Source of the DNA: Thermoanaerobaculia bacterium
GTDB taxonomy: Bacteria; Acidobacteriota; Thermoanaerobaculia; JALWYX01
Direction of reading: 5' to 3'
Assembly: GCA_027078415.1 (NCBI GenBank)
Contig: JALWYX010000046.1
Span: 1 to 50,060, forward strand
Length of the DNA stretch: 50,060 bases
Shown: positions 26,435-34,974 of the stretch, one piece after another
Position numbering within the stretch: position 1 is the stretch's first letter
Layout of the letters: each line of letters begins with the position of its first letter
Notes under the pieces: model-generated
What the model was told of the DNA's origin: nothing
Databases searched by the model: none
What the model saw: only the letters and a program-made list of their open reading frames with translations
Made by a program: the position numbers and the translations under genes

Positions 26435-27301
26435 ATGGGGAAAATCTGTATATCTGCAATAATTACAACTTTTAATGAAGAGGTTAACATAGCAGATTGT
26501 ATTGAATCTCTCTTGTGGGTAGATGAGATTTTGGTAGTGGACTCTTTTTCAACAGATAGAACTTTAGAGATAGCCAGGAATTACCCTGTAATAATAATGC
26601 AGCGTGAATACTACGGTGATGCAGCGCAACGCAACTGGGCTATGGATAGAGTAAAAAACGAGTGGGTACTGATTGTAGATGCCGATGAACGTGTCACTCC
26701 ACAGTTGGCCGAAGAGATAAAGGAAACTTTACAACGAAACTCCATTTTTCGCGCATTTAGCATACCTCGCAAAAATATATTTATGGGTAAACATATAAGG
26801 TTTTCAGGTTGGGGAAACGATAGGGTAATTAGATTGGTTGATCGCAGATTTTGTCGTTATCTCAACAAGAGAGTACATGCTAACTTTATAGTGAGGGGTA
26901 AAACTGGTAAGCTCAACAATTACCTTGAACATTATACTTTTAGATCGTTAGCTCATTACTCAGAAAAGCTTATGAAATATGCCGAATGGGGTGCTGCGCA
27001 AGCTTTTAGAGATAGAAAAAAAATAACTTTCTTAGATCTACTTGTAAGGCCGGCTTGGAGGTTCTTTAGAACTTACATTTTCCAGGGAGGATTTCTAGAT
27101 GGTCTGCACGGGATAACTGTATGCTCTTTGCAAGCATTCGGAACATTCATGAAATACGCTTGGTTATGGGAATATTATTACAAAGAAAAACAAGGTATAG
27201 ATCCAGAACTGCCTCCTTTCGAAACGGATCCTGAAATATGGAAAGAAAATAACGAAAGAGGAGAGAAAGATGATAAACAAGGAACTACTTTCAATACTTA
27301 G
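26435..27301 (+). CDS. Family 2 glycosyltransferase (WaaE/KdtX-like)
   Basis: A 288-residue GT-A glycosyltransferase. Nucleotide-sugar-binding start ISAIITTFNEEVNIADCI (about 6-23), VVDSFSTDRTLEIA, and the metal-binding VDADERVTP (DAD near 80). The region AQRNWAMDRVKNEWVLIVDAD and the C-terminal segment with RPAWRFFRTYIFQGGFLDG are typical of the WaaE/KdtX group that adds a sugar to lipopolysaccharide inner core. No signal peptide; it should act at the cytoplasmic face of the inner membrane. Neighbouring O-antigen-ligase-like and DUF374 genes fit an envelope-glycan role, although the acceptor is not known. Confidence 0.85.
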   Translation: MGKICISAIITTFNEEVNIADCIESLLWVDEILVVDSFSTDRTLEIARNYPVIIMQREYYGDAAQRNWAMDRVKNEWVLIVDADERVTPQLAEEIKETLQRNSIFRAFSIPRKNIFMGKHIRFSGWGNDRVIRLVDRRFCRYLNKRVHANFIVRGKTGKLNNYLEHYTFRSLAHYSEKLMKYAEWGAAQAFRDRKKITFLDLLVRPAWRFFRTYIFQGGFLDGLHGITVCSLQAFGTFMKYAWLWEYYYKEKQGIDPELPPFETDPEIWKENNERGEKDDKQGTTFNT

Positions 27302-27521
27302 ATGCCCTAAAACAAAATCTAAGTTGGAGCTAATAGAGTTAAACGACAAAGTTATAGCAGCTTTAGAGGAAAAATATAAACAATATTTTCCAGATACTAA
27401 TGTGTCTGTTAAGTATGGATTGCTTAGCAAAGAGGCTAGGCTTATATATCCTATAGTTCAAGATATCCCTATCCTACTGGAGGAGGAAGCGTTGTCTCAG
27501 ACCGTTCTTGATGAAAAATAG
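27270..27521 (+). CDS. Trm112/YcaR-like small protein
   Basis: An 83-residue protein beginning INKELLSILRCPKTKSKLELIE and containing LIYPIVQDIPILLEEEA, the hallmark of the Trm112/YcaR (UPF0434) family. Eukaryotic and archaeal Trm112 activates methyltransferases; bacterial versions are usually linked to lipid A and envelope genes and their role is not settled. Only one cysteine of the possible zinc site is kept. It overlaps the glycosyltransferase gene by 32 bases and the next gene by 11, so translation must be coupled. Confidence 0.82.
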   Translation: MINKELLSILRCPKTKSKLELIELNDKVIAALEEKYKQYFPDTNVSVKYGLLSKEARLIYPIVQDIPILLEEEALSQTVLDEK

Positions 27522-28641
27522 ATACAACTTTATATTTATTTTCTACACCCTACATATAATAACCTTCGGATCTATTTCCGTATCAAATTTGTTTTTGGCT
27601 CTAGCCTTAATAACTCTTTTTTATAGAAGAGATAAAGATCTCCATTCTCCTTTAAATTGGTTGATAGGAGGGTTTATTTTAACCTCTGTACTCTCATCTT
27701 TGTTTTCTATTGAACCCTTTTCAGCAATAGGTACCTTGGGTGAAATTTTTCTTTTTGCTTCTTTAATGATCCCAATATACTCGAGGTTTTCTCAAAAAAT
27801 GTTCTATACAGTGCTGGATTACCTTACTGTCGTAGCTACACTTTTCTCTATTCCAGCTATTTTCAACTTATTATACTCAGTTCCTGAAAGGGTGAAAGGC
27901 CCTTTGTCTCACTATATGACGTTTGCCGGTATTCTAATGCTTGTAGCTGTTGCTAACGTGACAAGATTGTCTTTTGAGAATATTGGAGGAAGGAAAAAGA
28001 TTGTTTTTTATATATCTGTTGCTATTATCTTTTGTGCTTTGTTTGCTACTCTTACTCGTGCAGCGTGGGTAGGTCTGTTAGCAGGTATACTACCTCTTTT
28101 ACGAAAAAAGAGAATATCTTTTTTGCCTCTAACGCTTCTACTTATTATTACTACAGGTGTAATATACCTTAATGAGGAGGTAAAAGGAAGATTCTTTTCC
28201 TTTTTCAACGTATACGATCTTACCTTTTATGATAGGTTGGCTATGATAGACGCAGCTCTTTTGTTTATAAAAGATAACCCTGTTTTTGGTGTAGGGGTAA
28301 ATATGGTCGATGATTTCTATCCTGTATATCGTCACCCTTTCTCAGTTGAGATAGTCGTTCCTCATCTTCATAATGCGTTTCTACAGATTGCCGCTGAAAG
28401 AGGGTTGATCGCTCTGTTTTTCTACCTGCTTTTGCTGTTGTATATAATTTACTATTCTCTAAAGAGTAAAAAGAGTGTTCCAATCGCCTTTACTACTACA
28501 ATAGCTTTTGTTGTAGCGGGGTTGTTTGAGGATAACTTCGGTGACACAGAAGTCCAGAGAATATGGTTTTTCTTAGCTTCGTTACCTTTTATTACAGAAT
28601 ATGAAAAAGAGCGAGAGAATCGACAAAATCTTAGTGGATAA
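27511..28641 (+). CDS. O-antigen ligase / Wzy-like membrane protein
   Basis: A 376-residue polytopic membrane protein with roughly ten transmembrane segments. A large periplasmic loop and the following PHLHNAFLQIAAERG motif (near 285-300) mark the Wzy_C domain of O-antigen ligases and polymerases, which join glycan chains on the periplasmic face of the inner membrane. ATG 27511 is used rather than TTG 27508 just before it. It overlaps the Trm112-like gene by 11 bases and tlyA by 41. Whether it ligates O-antigen to lipid A core, polymerises repeats, or transfers glycan to protein cannot be told. Confidence 0.85.
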   Translation: MKNRYNFIFIFYTLHIITFGSISVSNLFLALALITLFYRRDKDLHSPLNWLIGGFILTSVLSSLFSIEPFSAIGTLGEIFLFASLMIPIYSRFSQKMFYTVLDYLTVVATLFSIPAIFNLLYSVPERVKGPLSHYMTFAGILMLVAVANVTRLSFENIGGRKKIVFYISVAIIFCALFATLTRAAWVGLLAGILPLLRKKRISFLPLTLLLIITTGVIYLNEEVKGRFFSFFNVYDLTFYDRLAMIDAALLFIKDNPVFGVGVNMVDDFYPVYRHPFSVEIVVPHLHNAFLQIAAERGLIALFFYLLLLLYIIYYSLKSKKSVPIAFTTTIAFVVAGLFEDNFGDTEVQRIWFFLASLPFITEYEKERENRQNLSG

Positions 28642-29341
28642 AGGTTTCTTCCCCTCACGTGAGAAGGCTAAACGTGCAATTATTGCCGGAGAAGTAAAAA
28701 TAGGTACTAGAAGAATTTTAAAACCTTCCGAATTGGTTGTAAAAGAAGAAGCCGATCTTATAGTTGTAGAAAATTCTTTTGTTGCAGTATCTAGAGGGTA
28801 TGAGAAGATAGCTGGTGTATACGATAAATTTAAACTAAATTTCGAGGGTAAACTCTGTTGTGATTTGGGTGCTTCTACAGGAGGTTTTACTCAATTTATG
28901 CTTGATAAAGGTGCAAAAAAAGTGTTTTCTGTAGATGTTGGCAAAGGTGTCTTGCATTATAAACTGCGTACAGACTCCCGAGTTGTTGTGCTGGAAGGTG
29001 TTAACGCTAGGTATCTAAAAATTGAGGATATAGGTGAAAGAGTTGATTTTACAACTATCGACTTGTCGTTTATATCTGTTCTTAAGGTTATTGAGAAAAC
29101 TAAAGAAATTGTTAAAGGGGGAGGAGAGTTGTTGGTTCTTATAAAGCCTCAATTTGAAGTGGGAAGAAAATTCCTTAAAAAGGGGATAGTTAGGGATAAA
29201 CAATTGGGTTTAAAAGTGGCTAGAGATGTTGCTGATAAGATAGAAAAAGCAGGATTTTGTATGGAAAATTTTGCCCCTTCTCCAATAAAGGGTACAAAGG
29301 GAAATTTAGAGTATTTTGCCTATTTTGTTAAAACAGAGTAA
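28601..29341 (+). CDS. tlyA: TlyA-family rRNA methyltransferase
   Basis: A 246-residue protein with an N-terminal S4 RNA-binding domain (RIDKILVDKGFFPSREKAKRAI, about 5-27) and a Rossmann methyltransferase domain (GKLCCDLGASTGGFTQFML near 84-102; TIDLSFISV; LIKPQFEVG). TlyA proteins 2'-O-methylate cytidines in 16S and/or 23S rRNA and modulate capreomycin susceptibility; old annotations call them haemolysins. Length is normal. It overlaps the previous gene by 41 bases and is followed five bases later by nadK, the common tlyA-nadK pairing. Confidence 0.93.
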   Translation: MKKSERIDKILVDKGFFPSREKAKRAIIAGEVKIGTRRILKPSELVVKEEADLIVVENSFVAVSRGYEKIAGVYDKFKLNFEGKLCCDLGASTGGFTQFMLDKGAKKVFSVDVGKGVLHYKLRTDSRVVVLEGVNARYLKIEDIGERVDFTTIDLSFISVLKVIEKTKEIVKGGGELLVLIKPQFEVGRKFLKKGIVRDKQLGLKVARDVADKIEKAGFCMENFAPSPIKGTKGNLEYFAYFVKTE

Positions 29342-29346
29342 AACTA

Positions 29347-30192
29347 ATGAGCAATAGTGCACTGAGTTTTGCTATAGTTGCTAAATATTCTCAAAAGGAT
29401 GCAGTTCGGTTGGCTAAGCAGATAGCTTTGTGGCTTGTAGATAGGGGTCATAAAGTGTTTTTGGATGATGCACTTATAAGGATGTGGCAAGATTTTGCTC
29501 CTATTCCAAAGATACAAAAAGAAATAGATTTTTTCATAGTAATAGGAGGTGATGGTACTCTTATGTCTGTAGCTAGAAAGGTTAAAGTACCTATCCTAGG
29601 AGTAAAGATGGGTAGATTGGGATTTCTTACAGAGATATCTGCAGACGAAGTTTTCGATTCGCTGCATTTACTTGTAGAAGGAAACTACAAGTTGGAGAAA
29701 AGGTTCTTGCTTAAAACAGAGCTGAAAAAAGAACGTGGAACTGTGAACAGCTTTTTCGCTTTTAACGACGTGGTAGTGGTAAAATCAGCTCTTGAACGGA
29801 TAATAGATATAACGGTAGAGATAGATGGAAGTAAAGTAGCTGATTATAGAGCTGATGGAATAATAATAGCAACACCAGCAGGATCTACTGCCTATAACCT
29901 TTCAGCTGGAGGACCGTTAGTTGCTCCAGAATTGGAAGTTTCTGTAATAACACCAATATGTCCCCACGCGTTGTACTCAAGGTCTTTAGTTGTACCGGTG
30001 TCCTCCACTATAGGGGTGAGTGTGGGAAGTAAAAGTGCAGAGGTGTTCCTCGTTATTGATGGTCAAGAAGGTTCTGCTATAGCAGCGGGTGATAGAGTCT
30101 TGATTTCAAATAGTGAAAAATACGCTTATTTGGTTCGTTTTTCACGTAGAAGCTTTTACGATCATGTACGTATGAAGTTTGGATGGGGATAA
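29347..30192 (+). CDS. nadK: NAD kinase
   Basis: A 281-residue NAD kinase that makes NADP from NAD and ATP. Diagnostic motifs: IVIGGDGTLMSVARK (GGDGT near 62-66), FNDVVVVKSALERI (NE/D motif) and ADGIIIATPAGSTAYNLSAGGPLV. Length fits bacterial enzymes. The gene follows tlyA directly; its end overlaps the tamB-like frame by 14 bases. Confidence 0.96.
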   Translation: MSNSALSFAIVAKYSQKDAVRLAKQIALWLVDRGHKVFLDDALIRMWQDFAPIPKIQKEIDFFIVIGGDGTLMSVARKVKVPILGVKMGRLGFLTEISADEVFDSLHLLVEGNYKLEKRFLLKTELKKERGTVNSFFAFNDVVVVKSALERIIDITVEIDGSKVADYRADGIIIATPAGSTAYNLSAGGPLVAPELEVSVITPICPHALYSRSLVVPVSSTIGVSVGSKSAEVFLVIDGQEGSAIAAGDRVLISNSEKYAYLVRFSRRSFYDHVRMKFGWG

Positions 30193-33100
30193 ACTGAAAA
30201 AGTTAATAATAACCTTACTAATTTTAGTATCAATTCTGATACCCAAAGTGGTGGTTTCTTCCTCTGCGTTTAAAAAATTGTTAAAAACGTATATAAACAA
30301 TCTTATAGCTACCTATCACCTATCTGTAGATCTAAAATCTTTAAATTTGTATTACATGTTCCCGCGTATAGAAGTTACGGGTCTACTTTTAAGATCAATC
30401 TATTTAGAAATAGTTGAAATAAAGAAACTCTCTTTTTTCTTTTTTTCTTCCCGTATTCTAGTTTATTCGCCGGTTCTGTATCTTGATAGGATAGTTGAAG
30501 TAGATGTTAAAAAAAATAGATCTAGGAAAAAAAGTAATTTGCAAATAGATTCATTAAAAGTAACTGTTTTGGATGGTAAGTTGTTGTATCGCAATGTACG
30601 GAAAGATTTCTATTTTGAAATAGATAAGCTGAGTTTAAACATTACGAAAAATTCTGTCGTCTCTTATTTAGAGGTAGGAAAACTTTATTTAGAAAACGTT
30701 TTTTACCCTTCCTTCATAGCAGAAATAAAAGGAAAGCTATCTCCTATTAATCTTAGAATATACTTTTTTGGCAAATGGATAGATATTAGAACTACAGTTA
30801 CAAAGCAACGAGTAGATAGAATAGAGGTTGCGACCAAAGCAAGAATAGATCTCCCTTATTTCAAGGTGGAACCTTTAGAAGGAAAGGTTTATTTTGATCC
30901 ACGGAAACGTTTATATTTTTTCGACTATTCTTTTAAAAAATTGCAAGTAGATAATTTTTTTGTTGCTAACGGTTATTTAAATGCAAACGTAATAGGCACA
31001 GATCTAGATCTCTACCTTACCGCTTATTGCGGTGATGGCAAAATTGATCTTTATCTTAACAAAACAGATAGAGTAATTAACTCTATATTAAATGCTGAAG
31101 CCCTGTATCTACCTGGTTGTGTAGAAGAAAATTTTTACTCTCGTAAGGTCAAATATCCTTTGAGAATAAAATTTTTATCTTTGGAATACTCTTTTGCTTA
31201 TCCATATTTACTGTTTGGCAATGGCAAGATCGATACAGTTCTATCTTTATATGAAGGTAACGATGAGTATCTGGCTGCTGGTTGGGCAAGTTTTTTATCT
31301 GGTAAAGTTATTGGTGGTCTAAGCGTTAATAACGGTGATAATACAGTTAACGCCTCTGTGTGGGGTTTATCGCCCCTGAATTTTTCAGTGCTGTTAGCGG
31401 GAAATACTAAGCTAGATAGGTTAAGAATTGTCAGCAGTTTTAAAGATTTCCCTATTTATAAAGGAGACGTTACTATAAACTCTGTTGTTAATATTTCTCC
31501 TCTTTCCATAAAAGGAGAACTATTTGTATTTGTTGACCGTATAGTATCTTACTTTTTATTAAGCGATTCGGTCTTAATAGGTAAAACATCTTTTACGTAT
31601 AGAGCGTCAGAGTTTGCTACTTTAGGCTACGTTAGCTATGGTGAAAGCAAGTTTTTTTTTGATATAGGTAAAGATAGATGGAAAATTGACGCTCACGCTG
31701 TGGACTCCAGATATTTTATGAATTCACATTACTACGCTTTAGGCGATGTAAAAATAGTTTCTGGAGATAAAAAAATAGAGTTTTATACACGAGGAGATCT
31801 GTTTTATTCTTCTTATAAACTCTGCTCATTTAGCGGATATGGACAAAGTAGAAGCAATGCTGTACAACTGTCCAATATCAGTTGCGCTTCTCCTACCTTA
31901 CAGCTAAGTGTTGATGGTTTTGTAGCTAGAAACAGATTTGACTTCAACGTTCATCGGTTTGTAATAAATCTAGGATCTGAACCTCTATATTCTGCTTTAA
32001 GAAAAAAGTTATACGGTAACTTGATTCTAAATGGTAGATTTGGCAAGGATAACAGCGGTTACTATTACAATCTGTTGCTTTCTGGTAGTGGAGTATATTT
32101 TGAAAGAGAACGTCCTCTAAATGTTAAAGGAGTTTTGTATGGGACAAAAAATCGACTTATAGGTAATATTGAAGTACCTACGCTTTTACATGGTAGTGTA
32201 AAAGGCAAAATAGGTGAACAGGTAGAGTTGTTGTTACTACCCTCTACTGAGTTATACGATATTATTTTTGGAAATAAATATTATTCGCTAAGTACCGGTT
32301 TTATACGTGCTTATTATAGAGGAAATGGATTGCTAGAAGGAACGATCGATAAGGTAGTATTTAAAATTGCTGGCTCTACTTTTTTTAATGATACACCTGT
32401 GACTTTTAAGCTTGGTAAAAGCAGAAAAGAATTAACTTTTTCTCTAATCTCGGAGAGCGATCAGTATATAGCTGGAAAGCTAATAAGCAAGAATGGGGGA
32501 AAACTTAGTGGTGGTATTCAAGCTAAGTTGAATATAGATAGTCTCAACGAGTTACTCGATAGATCGGTTAAAAATAAGGCTAAAATTGGAGGAACACTTT
32601 CTTTATTACTCTCCTTGGTTGATGACGATAACAGATCTGGAGTTTACGGGCAGGCTAGGTGGGATACAGGGTTTGTTGAGATAGATTCGTTGCCATCTAT
32701 AAAAAATATCGAAGCGATCTTTTACATAGACGGAGGTAAGATTACTTTGGAAGAACTGCATGCTTTGTTTGGAAATGGGTATATGTTGGCTACTGGTGAG
32801 CTTTTAGATTTTCAAAAAGGTAGTCTATTGGTAGGAATCAAAAATATGCATCTTAAAAATTTATATGGATTGGATATATCAGGGGATGCAAACCTAGCAT
32901 TTTATGTAAATGGTAACGATGTCGATCTTACAGGTAATTTGGAACTTGAAAAAATTGTTTTCTATAAAGAGATACAGGTTGGTATAACGGATATATTAAG
33001 ATCTATTTTGGAACGTAGGGTTGAAAATGTGGTTGGAGAAAAAAGCGGTATAGATCTTTTTCTTAGAATAAATGTTAATAACTTGATAGTAGATAGCAAT

Positions 33101-33730
33101 ATAGCTACTGTAAAAGGGTCTGCAGAGCTCGTTGTGACGGAAGATCTGTTTTTACCAGAATTTATTGGAACTATCTATTTTCATGAAGGTTCAGTTAAAT
33201 ATATGGCAACAGATTACGATATCAAGGAGGGGTATTTAAGATTTATAAAGAAAAGATCATACGATCCTTACTTGTATTTTAATTTGGAAACGTCAAAGTT
33301 AAATTATCTGGTTAATGTAACTTTGATTGGATTTTTATCCCAATTTAAAGTTTTTTTTACTTCAACTCCCCCTTTAGCTAAAGAAGAAATAGTAGCTATT
33401 TTGCTTGGAGGAGAAGAGGAAAAGGGGATTTTGGATTTTTTAATACAACAGACTGCAGAAGTTGCTACTAAACGCATAGAATCTATTGTAGGAGTAGATC
33501 TTTTAAGAGTAGAACCAGCAACAGAAGGTGGTGAGATAGGTGGTACACGTGTAGTGGTTGGGAAAAGATTAACAGATGATGTGGAGTTTGTTTATACGTA
33601 TAATCCTTTACTTCCTGAGAGAAACGTATATAAGTTACGTCTTACCTTGGGGAAGAATACTCTACTAGAAATGGCGGATGAAGGAGATGGTAGTTATTCA
33701 GCTTCCTTGAAGTGGGAAATAGATTTCTAG
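30179..33730 (+). CDS. TamB/AsmA-like giant envelope protein
   Basis: An 1183-residue protein with one N-terminal transmembrane anchor (about 8-28, LIITLLILVSILI), a very long beta-rich region of short alternating strands and a conserved C-terminal TamB domain (DYDIKEGYLRFIKKRSYDPYLYF, then LLGGEEEKG, ending SASLKWEIDF). TamB-like proteins span the periplasm as hydrophobic grooves and move phospholipids toward, or help proteins into, the outer membrane. The start TTG 30179 is uncertain: no ATG or GTG lies in frame close by and no strong ribosome-binding site is visible. The Omp85 partner gene follows one gene later. Confidence 0.85.
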   Translation: MDGDKLKKLIITLLILVSILIPKVVVSSSAFKKLLKTYINNLIATYHLSVDLKSLNLYYMFPRIEVTGLLLRSIYLEIVEIKKLSFFFFSSRILVYSPVLYLDRIVEVDVKKNRSRKKSNLQIDSLKVTVLDGKLLYRNVRKDFYFEIDKLSLNITKNSVVSYLEVGKLYLENVFYPSFIAEIKGKLSPINLRIYFFGKWIDIRTTVTKQRVDRIEVATKARIDLPYFKVEPLEGKVYFDPRKRLYFFDYSFKKLQVDNFFVANGYLNANVIGTDLDLYLTAYCGDGKIDLYLNKTDRVINSILNAEALYLPGCVEENFYSRKVKYPLRIKFLSLEYSFAYPYLLFGNGKIDTVLSLYEGNDEYLAAGWASFLSGKVIGGLSVNNGDNTVNASVWGLSPLNFSVLLAGNTKLDRLRIVSSFKDFPIYKGDVTINSVVNISPLSIKGELFVFVDRIVSYFLLSDSVLIGKTSFTYRASEFATLGYVSYGESKFFFDIGKDRWKIDAHAVDSRYFMNSHYYALGDVKIVSGDKKIEFYTRGDLFYSSYKLCSFSGYGQSRSNAVQLSNISCASPTLQLSVDGFVARNRFDFNVHRFVINLGSEPLYSALRKKLYGNLILNGRFGKDNSGYYYNLLLSGSGVYFERERPLNVKGVLYGTKNRLIGNIEVPTLLHGSVKGKIGEQVELLLLPSTELYDIIFGNKYYSLSTGFIRAYYRGNGLLEGTIDKVVFKIAGSTFFNDTPVTFKLGKSRKELTFSLISESDQYIAGKLISKNGGKLSGGIQAKLNIDSLNELLDRSVKNKAKIGGTLSLLLSLVDDDNRSGVYGQARWDTGFVEIDSLPSIKNIEAIFYIDGGKITLEELHALFGNGYMLATGELLDFQKGSLLVGIKNMHLKNLYGLDISGDANLAFYVNGNDVDLTGNLELEKIVFYKEIQVGITDILRSILERRVENVVGEKSGIDLFLRINVNNLIVDSNIATVKGSAELVVTEDLFLPEFIGTIYFHEGSVKYMATDYDIKEGYLRFIKKRSYDPYLYFNLETSKLNYLVNVTLIGFLSQFKVFFTSTPPLAKEEIVAILLGGEEEKGILDFLIQQTAEVATKRIESIVGVDLLRVEPATEGGEIGGTRVVVGKRLTDDVEFVYTYNPLLPERNVYKLRLTLGKNTLLEMADEGDGSYSASLKWEIDF

Positions 33731-33779
33731 TCAACCGTGTGGTGTGCGTTGACTTTAAAGATAGAGTCAAAAAACTCTA
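33729..33779 (+). terminator. Two small hairpins after the tamB-like gene (weak terminator candidate)
   Basis: AGTCAAC (33729-33735) pairs with GTTGACT (33748-33754), and TAGAGT (33762-33767) pairs with ACTCTA (33774-33779). They directly follow the stop codon. Neither is followed by a real T-tract, so they may slow decay or mark an end only weakly. Confidence 0.3.
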
Positions 33780-33862
33780 GAGTAAGTAAAAAGTTATTTA
33801 AAATAGGTTACTTTTCGCTTATTAATATCAGTTTGATCTATTTATCAACAGTTTTTTGTTAT

Positions 33863-33871
33863 TGGTATACT
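33863..33871 (+). promoter_or_regulatory. Possible extended -10 promoter for the bshA-like gene
   Basis: TGGTATACT matches the TGn-TATAAT extended -10 pattern with one mismatch, 11 bases before ATG 33883, which would give a nearly leaderless mRNA. No good -35 element is visible. The 152-base gap before the gene supports an independent promoter somewhere here. Confidence 0.25.
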
Positions 33872-33882
33872 TAACAGTTGAA

Positions 33883-34974
33883 ATGCGAGTGGCAATAGTT
33901 TGTTTTCCTCACTTTGGGGGATCGGGCGTTGTAGCTACGGAATTGGCCATATATCTAGCAAAAAAGGGTGTAAAGGTTTTTATAGTATGCAAAGACAAAC
34001 CTAGAAGATTAGGTGATAATAATGATGTACACTTTGTTAAGATAAACCTTCAACCGTACCCTTTGTTTTCTCAAGGACTTTATACCTGTGCCGTCGCTGA
34101 GTCTATCGCTAAACTTATCTATAGGGAAAAGCTCGATATTGTAAATGTTCATTACGCATTGCCACACGGTCTCTCTGCCATCTTAGCTAGGGATATAGTA
34201 TCTAATACGGATATAAAAGTGGTAACCACAGTTCATGGAACTGAAGTGGCACTGGAGAATATAAGAGAAGCCTACAAAAATGTAATATCTTTTATATTAC
34301 GCTCGAGTGATAAAGTTACTACTGTGTCAAAAGATCTAGATAATAAAATAAAGAGCTATTTTCAAATAGATGATACAGTAGTTATACCTAATTTCGTAGA
34401 CTATTTCAGATTTAAACCCTATCCGCCTGATAAAAGAGAAAAAAGTGTAGTTTACATATCAAGTTTTCGTGAAGTTAAGAATCCTCTAAGGGTTGTACCT
34501 ATTTTCGAACGTGTTGCACAATTTGTTAACGATGCAAAACTTGTAATAGTTGGAGATGGACCGTTGTTAGCTAGGGTTAAAGATAGTGTGGAAAAATCGA
34601 AGTTAAAAGATAAAGTGTATTTCGTTGGTCAAGTAGTAAGAGTAGAAGATATTCTGAGTAAGGCTAGGGTGCTTTTACTCACTTCTGCTTACGAATCATT
34701 TGGATTGGTTGCCTTAGAAGCTCAATCGTGTGGAGTACCTGTTGTTGCTTACAACGTTGGTGGGCTTCCTGAAGTTGTTATAAATGAAAAAACGGGGTAC
34801 CTTGTTCCTTATAGCAACGATACTCTTATGGTAGAGAAGATAAAAAATTTATTGTTAGATGATCAAATTTTTACAAGTTTTAGTAAAAATTGCAGAAAAC
34901 ATGTTGTAAACAATTTTGACTACTCTAAAACCGCGTACAAATATTTTTCTCTTTTTAATTCTTTGGTAAAGTGA
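33883..34974 (+). CDS. bshA: BshA-like N-acetylglucosaminyl-malate synthase (bacillithiol pathway)
   Basis: A 363-residue GT4 glycosyltransferase closely resembling BshA in its landmarks: [19 protein letters not shown] at the start, [41 protein letters not shown], and the GT4 donor site [21 protein letters not shown] with NVGGLPEVV. BshA joins UDP-GlcNAc to L-malate, the first step toward the thiol bacillithiol. The start ATG 33883 is preferred over an in-frame TTG 33856, which would add a non-conserved extension. bshB and bshC are not in this window. It lies between tamB-like and tamA-like genes and its stop overlaps the next start (GTGA). A related GT4 of different specificity cannot be excluded. 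Confidence 0.82.
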   Translation: MRVAIVCFPHFGGSGVVATELAIYLAKKGVKVFIVCKDKPRRLGDNNDVHFVKINLQPYPLFSQGLYTCAVAESIAKLIYREKLDIVNVHYALPHGLSAILARDIVSNTDIKVVTTVHGTEVALENIREAYKNVISFILRSSDKVTTVSKDLDNKIKSYFQIDDTVVIPNFVDYFRFKPYPPDKREKSVVYISSFREVKNPLRVVPIFERVAQFVNDAKLVIVGDGPLLARVKDSVEKSKLKDKVYFVGQVVRVEDILSKARVLLLTSAYESFGLVALEAQSCGVPVVAYNVGGLPEVVINEKTGYLVPYSNDTLMVEKIKNLLLDDQIFTSFSKNCRKHVVNNFDYSKTAYKYFSLFNSLVK